Part shown: positions 25,518 to 36,931 of the stretch, piece after piece
Layout: every line of letters begins with the position of its first letter
Position numbering within the stretch: the first letter of the stretch is position 1
NCBI RefSeq assembly: GCF_032341995.1
Contig: NZ_CP135438.1
Coordinates: 124,001-188,000, forward strand
Source: Domibacillus sp. DTU_2020_1001157_1_SI_ALB_TIR_016
GTDB taxonomy: Bacteria; Bacillota; Bacilli; Bacillales; Domibacillaceae
Direction: 5' to 3'
DNA: 64,000 nucleotides
Notes under the pieces: model-generated
Seen by the model: the letters and a program-made list of their open reading frames with translations, nothing else
The model's database searches: none
Told to the model about the DNA's origin: nothing
Translations under genes and position numbers: made by a program

Positions 25518-26675
25518 ATGATTATTGGTGTGCCAAAAGAAATTAAAAACAATGAAAACCGTGTGGGGATTACGCCAGCAGGTGTTGTAGCATTTAAAAA
25601 AAGCAATCACGAAGTATGGGTTGAAACCGGCGCAGGACTCGGCAGCGGATTTACCGATCAGGACTATATGGATGCCGGCGCGTCCATTGTGTCTACCGCT
25701 GAGAAAGCCTGGTCTGCGCAAATGGTCATTAAAGTAAAAGAACCCATTGCGGAAGAATATCAGTATTTTTACGAAGGGCTGATTCTGTATACGTATCTGC
25801 ACCTTGCACCGGAACCAGAATTAACAAAAGCGCTGGTTGACAACAAAGTAACAGCTATTGCGTATGAAACCATTCAGCTGGAAAATGGGGCCCTTCCTTT
25901 ATTAACGCCAATGAGTGAAGTAGCAGGAAGAATGTCGATCCAGATCGGTGCTCATTTCCTTGAAAATCCGAAAGGCGGAAAAGGTGTGCTGATGGGCGGC
26001 GTACCAGGGGTATCTCCAGCAGAAGTCGTGGTCATTGGCGGAGGCATTGTCGGAACCAATGCAGCGAAAATGGCCGTTGGCCTTGGCGCGAATGTAACGA
26101 TTTTGGATGTAAATACAGACCGTCTGCGCCAGCTTGATGATATGTTCCAGGGACGTCTGAAAACACTCGCTTCCAACAGCTACAACATCGCAGAATCCGT
26201 AAAAAAAGCAGACTTAGTAGTAGGTGCTGTATTGATCCCAGGTGCCCGTGCTCCTCAGTTAGTAACCGAAGAGATGATCAAAACGATGCAGCCGGGTTCT
26301 GTCGTTGTAGACGTTGCCATTGACCAGGGTGGATCTATTGAAACGATTGACCATATCACGACACACAGCGATCCAACGTATGAAAAACACGGAGTGGTGC
26401 ACTATGCAGTAGCCAATATGCCAGGCGCAGTCGCCCGTACCTCTACGATGGCGCTGACTAATGTGACGATCCCTTATGGTGTTCAAATTGCTAACAAAGG
26501 CTATAAGCAAGCTGCCGCTGATAATCGCGCGCTTGCAAAAGGAATTAACGCTGTAAATGGATTTGTAACGTATAAAGCTGTGGCTGAGGCTCATAACTAT
26601 TCTTATACGCCAATTGCTGAAGTCTTACATGACCAATCTGCAGAAAAAAGCTTTGCTTCATGGTATCAAGCTTAA
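25518..26675 (+). CDS. ald: Alanine dehydrogenase
   Basis: A 385-residue NAD-dependent enzyme interconverting L-alanine and pyruvate plus ammonia. [20 protein letters not shown] is the family N-terminus. Catalytic K/H are in IKVKEP and [10 protein letters not shown], the NAD-binding [10 protein letters not shown] is near 173-182, and [16 protein letters not shown] is the C-terminal signature. Compared with about 378 residues for B. subtilis Ald, the length fits. The ATG follows AAAGGGAGAGAATAAAT. As the last metabolic gene of the sigma-54 operon it regenerates pyruvate for the transaminase. Confidence 0.95.
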   Translation: MIIGVPKEIKNNENRVGITPAGVVAFKKSNHEVWVETGAGLGSGFTDQDYMDAGASIVSTAEKAWSAQMVIKVKEPIAEEYQYFYEGLILYTYLHLAPEPELTKALVDNKVTAIAYETIQLENGALPLLTPMSEVAGRMSIQIGAHFLENPKGGKGVLMGGVPGVSPAEVVVIGGGIVGTNAAKMAVGLGANVTILDVNTDRLRQLDDMFQGRLKTLASNSYNIAESVKKADLVVGAVLIPGARAPQLVTEEMIKTMQPGSVVVDVAIDQGGSIETIDHITTHSDPTYEKHGVVHYAVANMPGAVARTSTMALTNVTIPYGVQIANKGYKQAAADNRALAKGINAVNGFVTYKAVAEAHNYSYTPIAEVLHDQSAEKSFASWYQA

Positions 26676-26700
26676 TGATGCTTTAGAAGGAGGAAATATC

Positions 26701-27012
26701 ATGCATGAGCAAAATAAAGAACTGGAAGTGCTAAGATTTCTATTTAACAGAGACGTTAAAAAGAAAGAGATTGGCACTGACAATTTAAGTTTTCAAAAAG
26801 AGGACAGGATCCAAGAAACAGCTTATTACTTGAAATCTCTAAAAGAGCAAAATTATATAGAGATTGTCCACGATGCTTTTTCTAAAGGAGGGAGTTTCCA
26901 CCCGGTTTACAATAATAATGTAACTAAGATTTGGTGGGGTAATATTCATTTAACGGATCTTGGAGAGAAATATGTATTAGAAAATGAACTTGTCTCTGAA
27001 TGTGGAGAATAA
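26701..27012 (+). CDS. Small hypothetical protein with winged-helix-like character
   Basis: 103 residues starting at ATG 26701 behind a very strong AGAAGGAGGAAATATC site; the longer frame from 26614 is only overlap with ald. Charged helices (MHEQNKELEVLRFLFNR, EDRIQETAYYLKSLKEQNYI) lead to NIHLTDLGEKYVLEN near the end, which is typical of the wing/last helix of phage-type winged-helix proteins such as YjcQ. No function is known. It is probably co-transcribed with ald and is followed immediately by a terminator. Confidence 0.65.
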   Translation: MHEQNKELEVLRFLFNRDVKKKEIGTDNLSFQKEDRIQETAYYLKSLKEQNYIEIVHDAFSKGGSFHPVYNNNVTKIWWGNIHLTDLGEKYVLENELVSECGE

Positions 27013-27020
27013 CGATACTA

Positions 27021-27057
27021 AAAAGGAACAAACACAATAAAGTGTTTGTTCCTTTTT
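27021..27057 (+). terminator. Intrinsic terminator of the sigma-54 operon
   Basis: AAAAGGAACAAACAC and GTGTTTGTTCCTTTT form a 15-bp stem around a 6-base loop and end in a T-run. Confidence 0.9.
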
Positions 27058-27179
27058 TATGTTGCAAGTAAGGTCTTATATCTTATTTAAATGATAATGA
27101 GCGGCTAAGCAATATGTTATTTTTAAGGCAGTACCCCGCCCTCTAACTGCTCGGTATTATTTTAAATATGGTCATCTGC

Positions 27180-27764
27180 CTAGCTTTTTAACAGTAAAGA
27201 TCTTTTGAGGAATTCGAAAAGCTCTTTTTTCGTTTCTTCTAATCCCATATTTTGATCCTTTGCTATATAGAAACGCTCTGCAGTATTCTCTACCAGGTTA
27301 ATAATCATCTTCGCTGTCCACTCTACATTAAAGTTACCTATAATTTCTTTTTGTTCAATAGCATTATGTAAAATTTCTTCAAACCATTCATAATACGGTT
27401 TATAAATAGCTTCCCATGTTTCTAATGAGTAATCAAATGCAAGGCCGGAATAACATAGTACCAGCACATCTCTATATTCATCTGTAATATGGTATGTTTC
27501 ACTAATAAAAACCTCTAACTTCTCCCAAAAGTCAGATGTACCAACTACTTCCTGCTTTATTTTTTTAAGCGAATGAGTCAGCAGGTTTTCAGCAATTGCT
27601 GGAATAAGCGCATTTTTAGAACGGAAATAAAGATAAAAGGTACCTTGTGCAATGCCCGCCTTTTTGACAATATCGGAGACTGTTGTTTTGTCTAGGCCCT
27701 TTTCGGAAATGACTTCTATCGCAGCCTGCAAAATTTTATCGTACTTTTCATTTAGATGAGCCAT
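27180..27764 (-). CDS. TetR-family transcriptional regulator (candidate amine-response repressor)
   Basis: 194 residues. The N-terminal helix-turn-helix spans about 8-52 (AAIEVISEKGLDKTTVSDIV, then KKAGIAQGTFYLYFRSKNAL), the standard TetR DNA-binding signature. The remainder is an all-helical ligand-binding/dimer domain. Just upstream lies GAATGA-GCT-TCATTC, with the same half-sites and spacing as the operators at 20421, 32036, 36849 and 36915, so autoregulation and control of these genes are likely. The half-sites recall those of B. subtilis FadR, but that operator, as I remember it, has one more base between the half-sites. The ligand is unknown; a polyamine or its aldehyde is a reasonable guess. 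Confidence 0.9.
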   Translation of the reverse strand: MAHLNEKYDKILQAAIEVISEKGLDKTTVSDIVKKAGIAQGTFYLYFRSKNALIPAIAENLLTHSLKKIKQEVVGTSDFWEKLEVFISETYHITDEYRDVLVLCYSGLAFDYSLETWEAIYKPYYEWFEEILHNAIEQKEIIGNFNVEWTAKMIINLVENTAERFYIAKDQNMGLEETKKELFEFLKRSLLLKS

Positions 27765-27781
27765 CGTTACCTCCTATAAGC

Positions 27782-27796
27782 GAATGAGCTTCATTC
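27782..27796. promoter_or_regulatory. Diverged TetR-type operator at the tetR promoter
   Basis: GAATGA-GCT-TCATTC keeps both half-sites and the 3-base centre of the 17-bp operator. It lies 18 bases upstream of the tetR start. Confidence 0.55.
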
Positions 27797-27900
27797 ATTT
27801 TACTATATAAAATTTAACATGCGCAAACTAAGATGTTTATTAAAAAACACTTTGATTTGTATGATTATTCCTTTTTAACTGTATGCCTCCTTTCCTCATA

Positions 27901-27930
27901 CAAAAAAGAGGGTATATACCCTCTTTTTTG
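27901..27930. terminator. Bidirectional terminator after speB
   Basis: CAAAAAAGAGGGTATATACC... is a perfect inverted repeat (27901-27930) with T-runs on both strands. It lies immediately downstream of the agmatinase stop. Confidence 0.85.
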
Positions 27931-27932
27931 TA

Positions 27933-28874
27933 TTATCTATTCTTTTCTTTTATTTGTAACGCAGCCAGGCTCGCAAAGTCATGCACAATAGTGGCCGCTA
28001 GTAGAGCTGTGATTTGTGACTGGTCATATTGCGGCAGCACTTCCACTACATCAAATCCAATATAGTTGAACCCGGTCAGTGAGCGGATCATCTGCAGCGT
28101 TTCTCTGCTGTTAAACCCTCCGACTTCCAATGTTCCCGTTCCAGGTGCACAGGATGGGTCCACAAAATCAATGTCAAAGGTTAAAAAGACGGGAGTATCT
28201 CCGATTACTTCTCTCATCTCTTTCAGGACACTATCGAAACCTCTTTTTTGAAGTTCATTTGTGGTGATTACGTTATAACCTAAATCACGGCTTTCAGTGA
28301 CATCTCCCGGGTGATTTAATGTTCCTCTAATGCCAATCTGAAATACCTTTGCAGGGTCAAGCAGCCCTTCCTCGTGAGCACGGATAAAAGGAGATCCATG
28401 CCAGTACTTTTCTTCATAATACGTGTCCCATGTATCAGTATGAGAATCAAAATGAATCATGGCGACTGGTCCATGCACTTTTGCGGCTGCACGCAGACTG
28501 GCAAGTGTAACAGAATGGTCTCCACCCAGCCCAATAGGGATTATGCCTTTCTCCATTAGTCCTCGTACTGCTTCTTCCATAAGCTCATAGCTCTTGTGAA
28601 TGTTGTGCGGAATCACCGATACATCTCCGATATCAATCGCATTTGTATCTTCAAACGGGTATACTTCATGGATTGGATGATATGGAAATAGTGTCATCGA
28701 CGCCTGGCGAATCGCTTGAGGAGCAAAGCGTGCCCCTACCCGGAAGGACGCTGCCGTGTCAAACGGCATGCCAAGGATAGCAAGCTTCGCGCCTTCTTTT
28801 TTTTCAGGAAGTCTGACAAAAGAACCGGTTGTACAAAATTCGGGTTTTACTTCTGGCGATAGTGGATATTTCAT
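27933..28874 (-). CDS. speB: Agmatinase (ureohydrolase family)
   Basis: A 313-residue Mn-dependent ureohydrolase. Metal ligands are in GGDHSV, HFDSHTDTWD and TFDIDFVDPSCAPGTGT, all intact. The PSCAPGTGT form is usual for agmatinases, which split agmatine into putrescine and urea. The length matches E. coli SpeB more than the 290-residue B. subtilis enzyme. Guanidinobutyrase or another guanidino hydrolase remains possible. It is the third gene of a minus-strand operon after aldehyde dehydrogenase and putrescine aminotransferase, so its product feeds the neighbouring enzymes. Confidence 0.85.
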   Translation of the reverse strand: MKYPLSPEVKPEFCTTGSFVRLPEKKEGAKLAILGMPFDTAASFRVGARFAPQAIRQASMTLFPYHPIHEVYPFEDTNAIDIGDVSVIPHNIHKSYELMEEAVRGLMEKGIIPIGLGGDHSVTLASLRAAAKVHGPVAMIHFDSHTDTWDTYYEEKYWHGSPFIRAHEEGLLDPAKVFQIGIRGTLNHPGDVTESRDLGYNVITTNELQKRGFDSVLKEMREVIGDTPVFLTFDIDFVDPSCAPGTGTLEVGGFNSRETLQMIRSLTGFNYIGFDVVEVLPQYDQSQITALLAATIVHDFASLAALQIKEKNR

Positions 28875-28876
28875 TT

Positions 28877-29100
28877 TTTATTCCTCCAATAATTTTAAAT
28901 TTTGATCTGCGTACTTACTCAAACCAAAATTAAAATCATTGAAAGAAGAACTGGGATGAGAAATAACATACTATCCATCATGTAACCTCTACTTTCCAGG
29001 TAAAGCCACCCAGTACAGCGAGTCTGCAGTGTACCAGGCGGCTGGATCAATAGCTTTAAACTAAAATTCTTTTTGAATACGTCAGATAAAAACAGCTACA
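28877..29100 (-). other. Intergenic stretch between patA copy 1 and speB with coding-like remnants
   Basis: Minus-strand reading shows FKAIDPAAWYTADSLYWVAL ending PGK-stop without a start, then a 20-codon frame MMDSMLFLIPVLLSMILILV behind GTAGAGGTTAC. The same bases form an imperfect GCCxCC...GGxGGC hairpin. It may be the tail of a lost membrane transporter plus a tiny membrane peptide; neither is identified. Confidence 0.25.
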
Positions 29101-29101
29101 T

Positions 29102-30466
<1,365 letters not shown>

Positions 30467-30489
30467 TTAAATCACTCCTGCATAATAAA

Positions 30490-31977
30490 TTAGTTTTCAA
30501 ACCACCCAATAGGCTCTACATTTAAATTGATGTTCACTTGCTTTACTTCCTGGTATTCTTCTAATCCATAGGTTCCAAGGCCTCTTCCAATCCCGCTTTG
30601 TTTATAGCCGCCCCATGGTGCTTCATTAAATGTAAAATGGTACGTATTAACCCAGGTGATACCGGCGCGAAGCTTCTTAATGACACGCAGCGCTTTTGCC
30701 CCGTCTACAGTGAAAACACTGCCAGCTAGTCCGTAGACAGAATCATTTGCCAGCTGGATTGCTTCTTGTTCATCCTTGAATTTCTGAATCACTACAACAG
30801 GACCAAAGATTTCTTCTTGAACAATTTTCATATCTGAAGTTACGTCTACAAAAACAGTAGGCTCTACAAAATAGCCTTGATCAAGTCCGTTAGCAGTGAT
30901 TCGGTTTCCTCCACAAGCTAAGCGTGCTCCTTCTTGCTTCCCAACTTCAATGTAACTAAGTACTTTTTCCAAATGCTCCGAGCTGACAAGCGGCCCCATT
31001 TCAGATTGTGGATCGTGACCCGGTCCTACTTTGATTTTTTGAGCCCGTTCTACGAATCGTTCTACAAAACGATCGTAAATCGATTCTTCTACTAAAATTC
31101 TGGATCCCGCTGCACAAATTTGTCCGCTTCCAGCAAAAATGCCGAATAGCGCATAATCAACGGCTGTTTCAAAATCTGCATCTGCAAAGATAATGTTTGG
31201 AGATTTCCCGCCAAGCTCCAAGGAAACCTTTTTTACACTGTCTGCCGCTTTTCTCATAATGTTTTTGCCTGTTACTGTACCACCGGTAAAAGATATTTTG
31301 TCTACCAGAGGATTTTCAACCAATTCGTTCCCTACAACGGCTCCTGCTCCAAATACCAAGTTACATACGCCTTTTGGCAGCCCCACTTCTTCAAATATTT
31401 CAACCAGTTTTGCAGAAGTCATAGGTGTTACTTCTGAAGGCTTAAATACTACTGTATTACCGGCTGCTAAGGCAGGTGCCAGTTTCCAAACACCCATAAG
31501 TAATGGATAATTCCATGGAACAATCAGACCGCAGACTCCAACTGGCTCTTTGATCACCATCGCCTGCATATCAGCCGGAACATGGTATGTTTCTCCATCC
31601 GGTTTTGTGATAAGCCCCGCGTAGTACCGAAAGCAAGCGGCTGCATCCATTACGTCTGCATCTGCTTCCCGGAATGGCTTGCCGTTATTACTAATTTCTA
31701 AACGAGTAAGTTCTTCTTGATATTCTTCTAGTTTGTCTGCAATTTTAAATAAATAATTTGCACGTTCTGCGGCAGACAATTCTGACCAGATTCCACTGTC
31801 GAAAGCCTTTCTTGCAGCCTCAATCGCTTCTTTCATATCATTTACCGAACCTTCAGCCACATATCCAATGACCTTTCCATCTGCTGGGTTTATAACAGGC
31901 CTGCTGTCCCCTGATGTGGCATTTTTCCACTCCCCGTTAATATACATTTTGAGGTCTACTGTTTTGGTTATTTCCAT
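30490..31977 (-). CDS. Aldehyde dehydrogenase, probably 4-aminobutanal/betaine-aldehyde type
   Basis: A 495-residue ALDH. VPWNYPLLMGVWKLAPALAA is the cofactor motif, LELGGKSPN near 265 holds the general base, and SGQICAAGSRI near 298 holds the catalytic cysteine. The C-terminus FNEAPWGGYKQSGIGR fits the betaine-aldehyde/aminobutyraldehyde branch. ATG 31977 with GGAGGG 7 bases upstream is preferred to the ATG at 31992, which has none. First gene of an operon with patA and speB, so the likely reaction is 4-aminobutanal to GABA. A TetR-type operator lies 59 bases upstream. Confidence 0.88.
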   Translation of the reverse strand: MEITKTVDLKMYINGEWKNATSGDSRPVINPADGKVIGYVAEGSVNDMKEAIEAARKAFDSGIWSELSAAERANYLFKIADKLEEYQEELTRLEISNNGKPFREADADVMDAAACFRYYAGLITKPDGETYHVPADMQAMVIKEPVGVCGLIVPWNYPLLMGVWKLAPALAAGNTVVFKPSEVTPMTSAKLVEIFEEVGLPKGVCNLVFGAGAVVGNELVENPLVDKISFTGGTVTGKNIMRKAADSVKKVSLELGGKSPNIIFADADFETAVDYALFGIFAGSGQICAAGSRILVEESIYDRFVERFVERAQKIKVGPGHDPQSEMGPLVSSEHLEKVLSYIEVGKQEGARLACGGNRITANGLDQGYFVEPTVFVDVTSDMKIVQEEIFGPVVVIQKFKDEQEAIQLANDSVYGLAGSVFTVDGAKALRVIKKLRAGITWVNTYHFTFNEAPWGGYKQSGIGRGLGTYGLEEYQEVKQVNINLNVEPIGWFEN

Positions 31978-32035
31978 GTTTTCGCCCTCCATTTAAGCGC
32001 TTTCTATTTAATATAGTTCCAGTATATCTTATTTA

Positions 32036-32052
32036 TGAATGACTGTCATTCA
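32036..32052. promoter_or_regulatory. TetR-type operator before the aldehyde dehydrogenase operon
   Basis: TGAATGACTGTCATTCA, perfect 17-bp palindrome (flanked by A and T, making 19 bp). It lies in the promoter region of the ALDH-patA-speB operon. Confidence 0.8.
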
Positions 32053-32091
32053 TTTTTATTAATAAATTTCCATTTTGTTTGAACAATTTCC

Positions 32092-33384
32092 TTAAAAGTT
32101 AATCCAGCCTCGAAGTCGTGATGCTTCTGCTATTTTTTTCACACCTTTTATATACGCCGCTACTTTCATATCTACACCATATGCTTCTGCAATCTGGAGT
32201 ACTTCGTGAAAGCTCTCTTCCATTTTCTCCTGCAATCGCTGATCGATCAGTTTATCCGACCAGTAATAGCCTTGATTATTCTGGCACCATTCAAAGTAAG
32301 AAACGACCACACCGCCAGAATTCGCTAATATATCCGGCACGATAAAAATACCTCGTTTATTCAAGATTTTTATCGCTTCTTTGGTTGTTGGACCATTAGC
32401 CGCTTCAATAATAATTTTACATTTAAGTTGTTCAGCATTCTCCTTTGTAATAACACCTCCAATAGCAGCTGGAATCAGCACATCGCATTCTTTTTGAAAA
32501 AGCTCTTGATTTGTTATCGGTTTTCCTGAATACTGCGATACAACACCAAAAGAGTCTCTTGTTTCCATGAGCCTTGGAATATCTAAACCATCAGGATCAT
32601 AAAGCGCTCCTAAAGCATCTGAAACTCCTACCACTTTTATTCCCAAGTGATATAAATATTCAGCCAGGTAGCTTCCTACGTTTCCAAACCCTTGAATGAT
32701 TACTCTCATTCCTTCCAAAGGAAGTTTTTTTAATTCGCTTATCATTTGAAGATTATATAATACACCTTTTGAAGTAGCTGTTTCTCTTCCTTCAGAGCCT
32801 CCTAAAACGAGAGGTTTCCCTGTAATAAATCCTGGTGAATCAAATTCACGTATATGGTCATACTCATCTAACATCCAGGCCATGATTTGAGAGTTGGTAT
32901 ACATATCTGGTGCTGGAATGTCTTTTGTAGGGCCTACAATCTGGCTGATTGCACGGACATACCCTCTGCTCAACCTTTGCAGTTCATTCATGCTCATCAG
33001 CCTTGGATCACATATGATTCCACCTTTTGCGCCTCCGTAAGGAAGATTGGTGACACCACATTTTATACTCATCCATCCTGCTAGCGCTTTTACTTCTTCA
33101 GGAGTAACATCCGGATGAAATCTTATTCCGCCTTTTGTAGGCCCGGTTGCATCATTATGCTGTGCACGATACCCTTTAAAAACTTGAATTTTCCCATTAT
33201 CCATTTGGACAGGAATATTTACTTCCAAAAACCTCATAGGGTTCTTTAAAAAAGAAAATACCTCATCCGGATAGTTCAGAAAACTAATCGCCTCTTTTAA
33301 TGTTTCTTGAAATTCTTCTAAAGGATTGGAAGTATCTGTTTCCTTTGCCGGAGAATCCATAACGTTCATCATTTTTTCTTTCAT
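32092..33384 (-). CDS. NAD-type glutamate dehydrogenase
   Basis: 430 residues, close to Bacillus GudB/RocG. The substrate-binding region PTKGGIRFHP and the catalytic GGAKGGIICDP near 123-133 are present, followed by the NAD-binding fold with QGFGNVGSYLAEYL and the C-terminal EANGPTT. It oxidises glutamate to 2-oxoglutarate and ammonia, which would regenerate the amino acceptor of the putrescine aminotransferases. ATG 33384 follows AAAGGGGG with an 8-base gap. Transcribed alone on the minus strand; no TetR-type operator is seen before it. Whether it is RocG or GudB cannot be told. Confidence 0.9.
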   Translation of the reverse strand: MKEKMMNVMDSPAKETDTSNPLEEFQETLKEAISFLNYPDEVFSFLKNPMRFLEVNIPVQMDNGKIQVFKGYRAQHNDATGPTKGGIRFHPDVTPEEVKALAGWMSIKCGVTNLPYGGAKGGIICDPRLMSMNELQRLSRGYVRAISQIVGPTKDIPAPDMYTNSQIMAWMLDEYDHIREFDSPGFITGKPLVLGGSEGRETATSKGVLYNLQMISELKKLPLEGMRVIIQGFGNVGSYLAEYLYHLGIKVVGVSDALGALYDPDGLDIPRLMETRDSFGVVSQYSGKPITNQELFQKECDVLIPAAIGGVITKENAEQLKCKIIIEAANGPTTKEAIKILNKRGIFIVPDILANSGGVVVSYFEWCQNNQGYYWSDKLIDQRLQEKMEESFHEVLQIAEAYGVDMKVAAYIKGVKKIAEASRLRGWINF

Positions 33385-33563
33385 AATAAATACCCCCTTT
33401 GATCGTATGATGCATGTTAAACTTTTTCATCGTGCTTTATGTTTCCGATAAGAGTAAGCTGTAAAATGTATTCCTTTCCCAGTGGCTTTATAAGCTGCTA
33501 AGGCACCTAAACTAATATTCAGGCACCCCCGCCTTTCATATTTTTAATAATGAAGAAGTAATT

Positions 33564-33662
33564 TTACTTCTTTTCATTAAGATATAAATGAATTTGATAG
33601 CCCGTATTATTGCAATGCTTACAACCATTACCGTTACATGGTGTACAAACTGGACGTTTCAA
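33564..33662 (-). CDS. Very small CxxC zinc-ribbon-like protein
   Basis: 32 residues: MKRPVCTPCNGNGCKHCNNT followed by GYQIHLYLNEKK. Two CxxC pairs around GNG resemble half of a DnaJ CxxCxGxG zinc finger. The start is TTG (33660-33662) preceded by GGAAGGAAG at correct spacing, which supports translation. It lies 122 bases downstream of the APC permease gene on the same strand. I know no name for it, though small CxxCxGxG proteins are common in Bacillaceae. The hairpin AGAAGTAA/TTACTTCT at its stop may terminate transcription. Nothing else is evident in 33385-33563 and 33663-33784. Confidence 0.5.
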   Translation of the reverse strand: MKRPVCTPCNGNGCKHCNNTGYQIHLYLNEKK

Positions 33663-33784
33663 CGGTCATCTTCCTTCCCCTAAGCAATATCTATGAGTTA
33701 GCACATTCAAACCAGATGTCTACTTAAATGTTTCATTAGCTGCTTTGACACTACTTATTCATTCACAGACAAGCATTTATTCTG

Positions 33785-35179
33785 TTATACATCCATCGTT
33801 TTACTATTTTCAATCAAAGTTGCTGGCTCAAGTTCTTCCATTTCACTAAATTCGATATTTCCCGGTTTTTTCTTAAACATTCTCGTCAAGTAAACAAGGT
33901 ACAGAAAACCAACAAATGACCAGGAAATTCCGAGAATAAGAGAGTTCTGCTCAAGATTAACCCATAATACAGCAACAGTAGCAGCACCTAACAAAGGCAT
34001 AACGATGTAAGTAAAAGAACCTTTAATAGACATGTGTTCTCTTTTCTTAAAAACATAATGAGCAATGACCGATAGATTTACGAAGGTAAAAGCAATTAAT
34101 GCACCAAAACTAATAAAAGAAGTTGCTGTAGCCAGGCTGAAGAAAACAGCCGTAAGGGAGAAGCCCCCTACTAAAATAATGTTTAATACAGGCGTTCTCA
34201 GCTTAGGATGTACGTATCCAAAAAATTTCTCAGGCAGTATTCGATCTCTTCCCATAACATACAATAGACGGGCTACACTTGCATGAGAAGAAATTCCAGA
34301 CGCTATCGTTCCTGCTATACCACCGGCAATAAACAAAAATTGAAATATAGCTCCTCCCATTGAAGCTGCAATTTCTGGCGATGAAGCTTCTGGATCTTTA
34401 AAAGCTGATACGTCTGGGAAGACTGACTGAATAAAATAGGAGGCAGTAATAAACATAATCCCTCCAATTAATGCCGTTAGAAAAATAGCACGCGGTATCA
34501 TTTTTTTCGGATTAGGTGTTTCTTCAGCGAGCATAGCTACAGCGTCAAAGCCTAAGTAGGAAAAACACAGCAATGTAGCTCCGGCAATAAGAAGGGACAT
34601 ATCAGCACCTTCCTGATAAAACGGCCGTACAGAAAAAGCACTGCTTGCTCCGCCACCATTTAAAATGTATTTGACAGCCATCCCGATAAATAAAAGAATA
34701 ATACAAGCTTGAAAGATAACTAGAAAGGTATTAAAGTTTGCGGTCGAGTTAACACTCAACAAATTTAGCAGCGTTACAACCGCCACAAACCCCACTATCC
34801 AAATCCATTCCGGTACAGCGGGAAAGATTGATGACAAATAGATTTGAAAAATAAGCGCATTTACCATGGGCAAAAACAAATAATCCATTAGAGCAGCCCA
34901 GCCTACCATAAATCCTAAATGTGGATTAATGGATTTTTGTGTATACGTATAAGCAGATCCTGCTGTTGGATAAACTTGAATCATTTTTTTATAGCTGACA
35001 GCCGTTAAAAGCATAGCAGCTAAGGCCAGGATATATGCGGTCGGAACATGCCCATTCGTCATCTCAGAGACAATCCCGAAGGTATCAAACACCACCATTG
35101 GGGTCATATAAGCAAGCCCCATTAAAATAAGATGTGATAATTTTAAGGACCTCTTTAATTCCACTCTCCCTGCCTGCAT
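33785..35179 (-). CDS. APC-family amino acid/polyamine permease
   Basis: A 464-residue membrane transporter with twelve predicted helices. The first helix has GLAYMTPMVVFDTFGIVSEM, where APC members have their unwound substrate-binding glycines, and ALMDYLFLPMVNALIF and FSYLGFDAVAMLAEE are typical of the PuuP/YdgF-like branch of amino acid and amine permeases. ATG 35179 follows AAAAAGGAGGAAGATAC. Placed between glutamate dehydrogenase and the second putrescine aminotransferase it is the best candidate for putrescine, agmatine or GABA uptake. No operator of the TetR type is seen directly before it. Confidence 0.82.
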   Translation of the reverse strand: MQAGRVELKRSLKLSHLILMGLAYMTPMVVFDTFGIVSEMTNGHVPTAYILALAAMLLTAVSYKKMIQVYPTAGSAYTYTQKSINPHLGFMVGWAALMDYLFLPMVNALIFQIYLSSIFPAVPEWIWIVGFVAVVTLLNLLSVNSTANFNTFLVIFQACIILLFIGMAVKYILNGGGASSAFSVRPFYQEGADMSLLIAGATLLCFSYLGFDAVAMLAEETPNPKKMIPRAIFLTALIGGIMFITASYFIQSVFPDVSAFKDPEASSPEIAASMGGAIFQFLFIAGGIAGTIASGISSHASVARLLYVMGRDRILPEKFFGYVHPKLRTPVLNIILVGGFSLTAVFFSLATATSFISFGALIAFTFVNLSVIAHYVFKKREHMSIKGSFTYIVMPLLGAATVAVLWVNLEQNSLILGISWSFVGFLYLVYLTRMFKKKPGNIEFSEMEELEPATLIENSKTMDV

Positions 35180-35258
35180 GTATCTTCCTCCTTTTTATTG
35201 CTAATATTGGGAATTAACTGAACATTTTTTTCTAACATAACGCTAGCGCTTTTATTTT

Positions 35259-35283
35259 ATTTCATTTCATTTCATTTCATTTC
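35259..35283. repeat. ATTTC tandem repeat
   Basis: Five consecutive ATTTC units upstream of the permease gene; a pentanucleotide microsatellite that could vary in length and change promoter spacing. Confidence 0.7.
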
Positions 35284-35368
35284 ACTTACGTGTGCTTATC
35301 AAGTCTATCAATGTCTAGTTTTAGCAGTACGTAACCAAATAAAATTTTATAAGGCTAATTTTATTTAA

Positions 35369-35396
35369 GGAGCAAACCCTTATTTTGATTTGCTCC
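35369..35396 (-). terminator. Hairpin downstream of patA copy 2
   Basis: GGAGCAAA (35369-35376) and TTTGCTCC (35389-35396) form an 8-bp stem; the minus strand continues TTAAATAAAATT. It probably ends transcription of the second aminotransferase. Confidence 0.55.
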
Positions 35397-35417
35397 TATA
35401 GAAAATTCTTTTAACTC

Positions 35418-36818
<1,401 letters not shown>

Positions 36819-36848
36819 TTAAAAAAGTTATTCAGTTCATTACATTAA

Positions 36849-36865
36849 TGAATGACAGTCATTCA
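36849..36865. promoter_or_regulatory. TetR-type operator 1 before patA copy 2
   Basis: TGAATGACAGTCATTCA, perfect palindrome (flanks extend it to AATGAATGAC...GTCATTCATT). It lies 52 bases upstream of the gene start. Confidence 0.8.
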
Positions 36866-36890
36866 TTAAATAAAGTAACAAGTCAAATAC

Positions 36891-36915
36891 ATAAACGATA
36901 ATTATAATCGTTTAT
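36891..36915. repeat. 9-bp inverted repeat between the two operators
   Basis: ATAAACGAT (36891-36899) and ATCGTTTAT (36907-36915) flank a 7-base AT centre. It touches the second TetR-type operator and may be a site for another regulator. Confidence 0.5.
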
Positions 36916-36931
36916 GAATGACAGTCATTCA
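36915..36931. promoter_or_regulatory. TetR-type operator 2 before patA copy 2
   Basis: TGAATGACAGTCATTCA, second perfect copy, 66 bases from the first (centre to centre). That is close to six helical turns, so both would face the same side of DNA. Confidence 0.8.

Noticed and set aside
22371..26675. Taurine catabolism (Tpa, SafD, Ald)
   Set aside because: The gene set would fit, but no taurine transporter or sulfoacetate genes are seen, and putrescine genes nearby favour an omega-amino acid; kept only as an alternative.
28877..29100. Riboswitch between patA copy 1 and speB
   Set aside because: The hairpin is imperfect and overlaps a coding-like remnant; no known riboswitch motif is recognisable.
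35259..35283. CRISPR-like short repeats
   Set aside because: Five direct ATTTC units without spacers or cas genes; a simple microsatellite.
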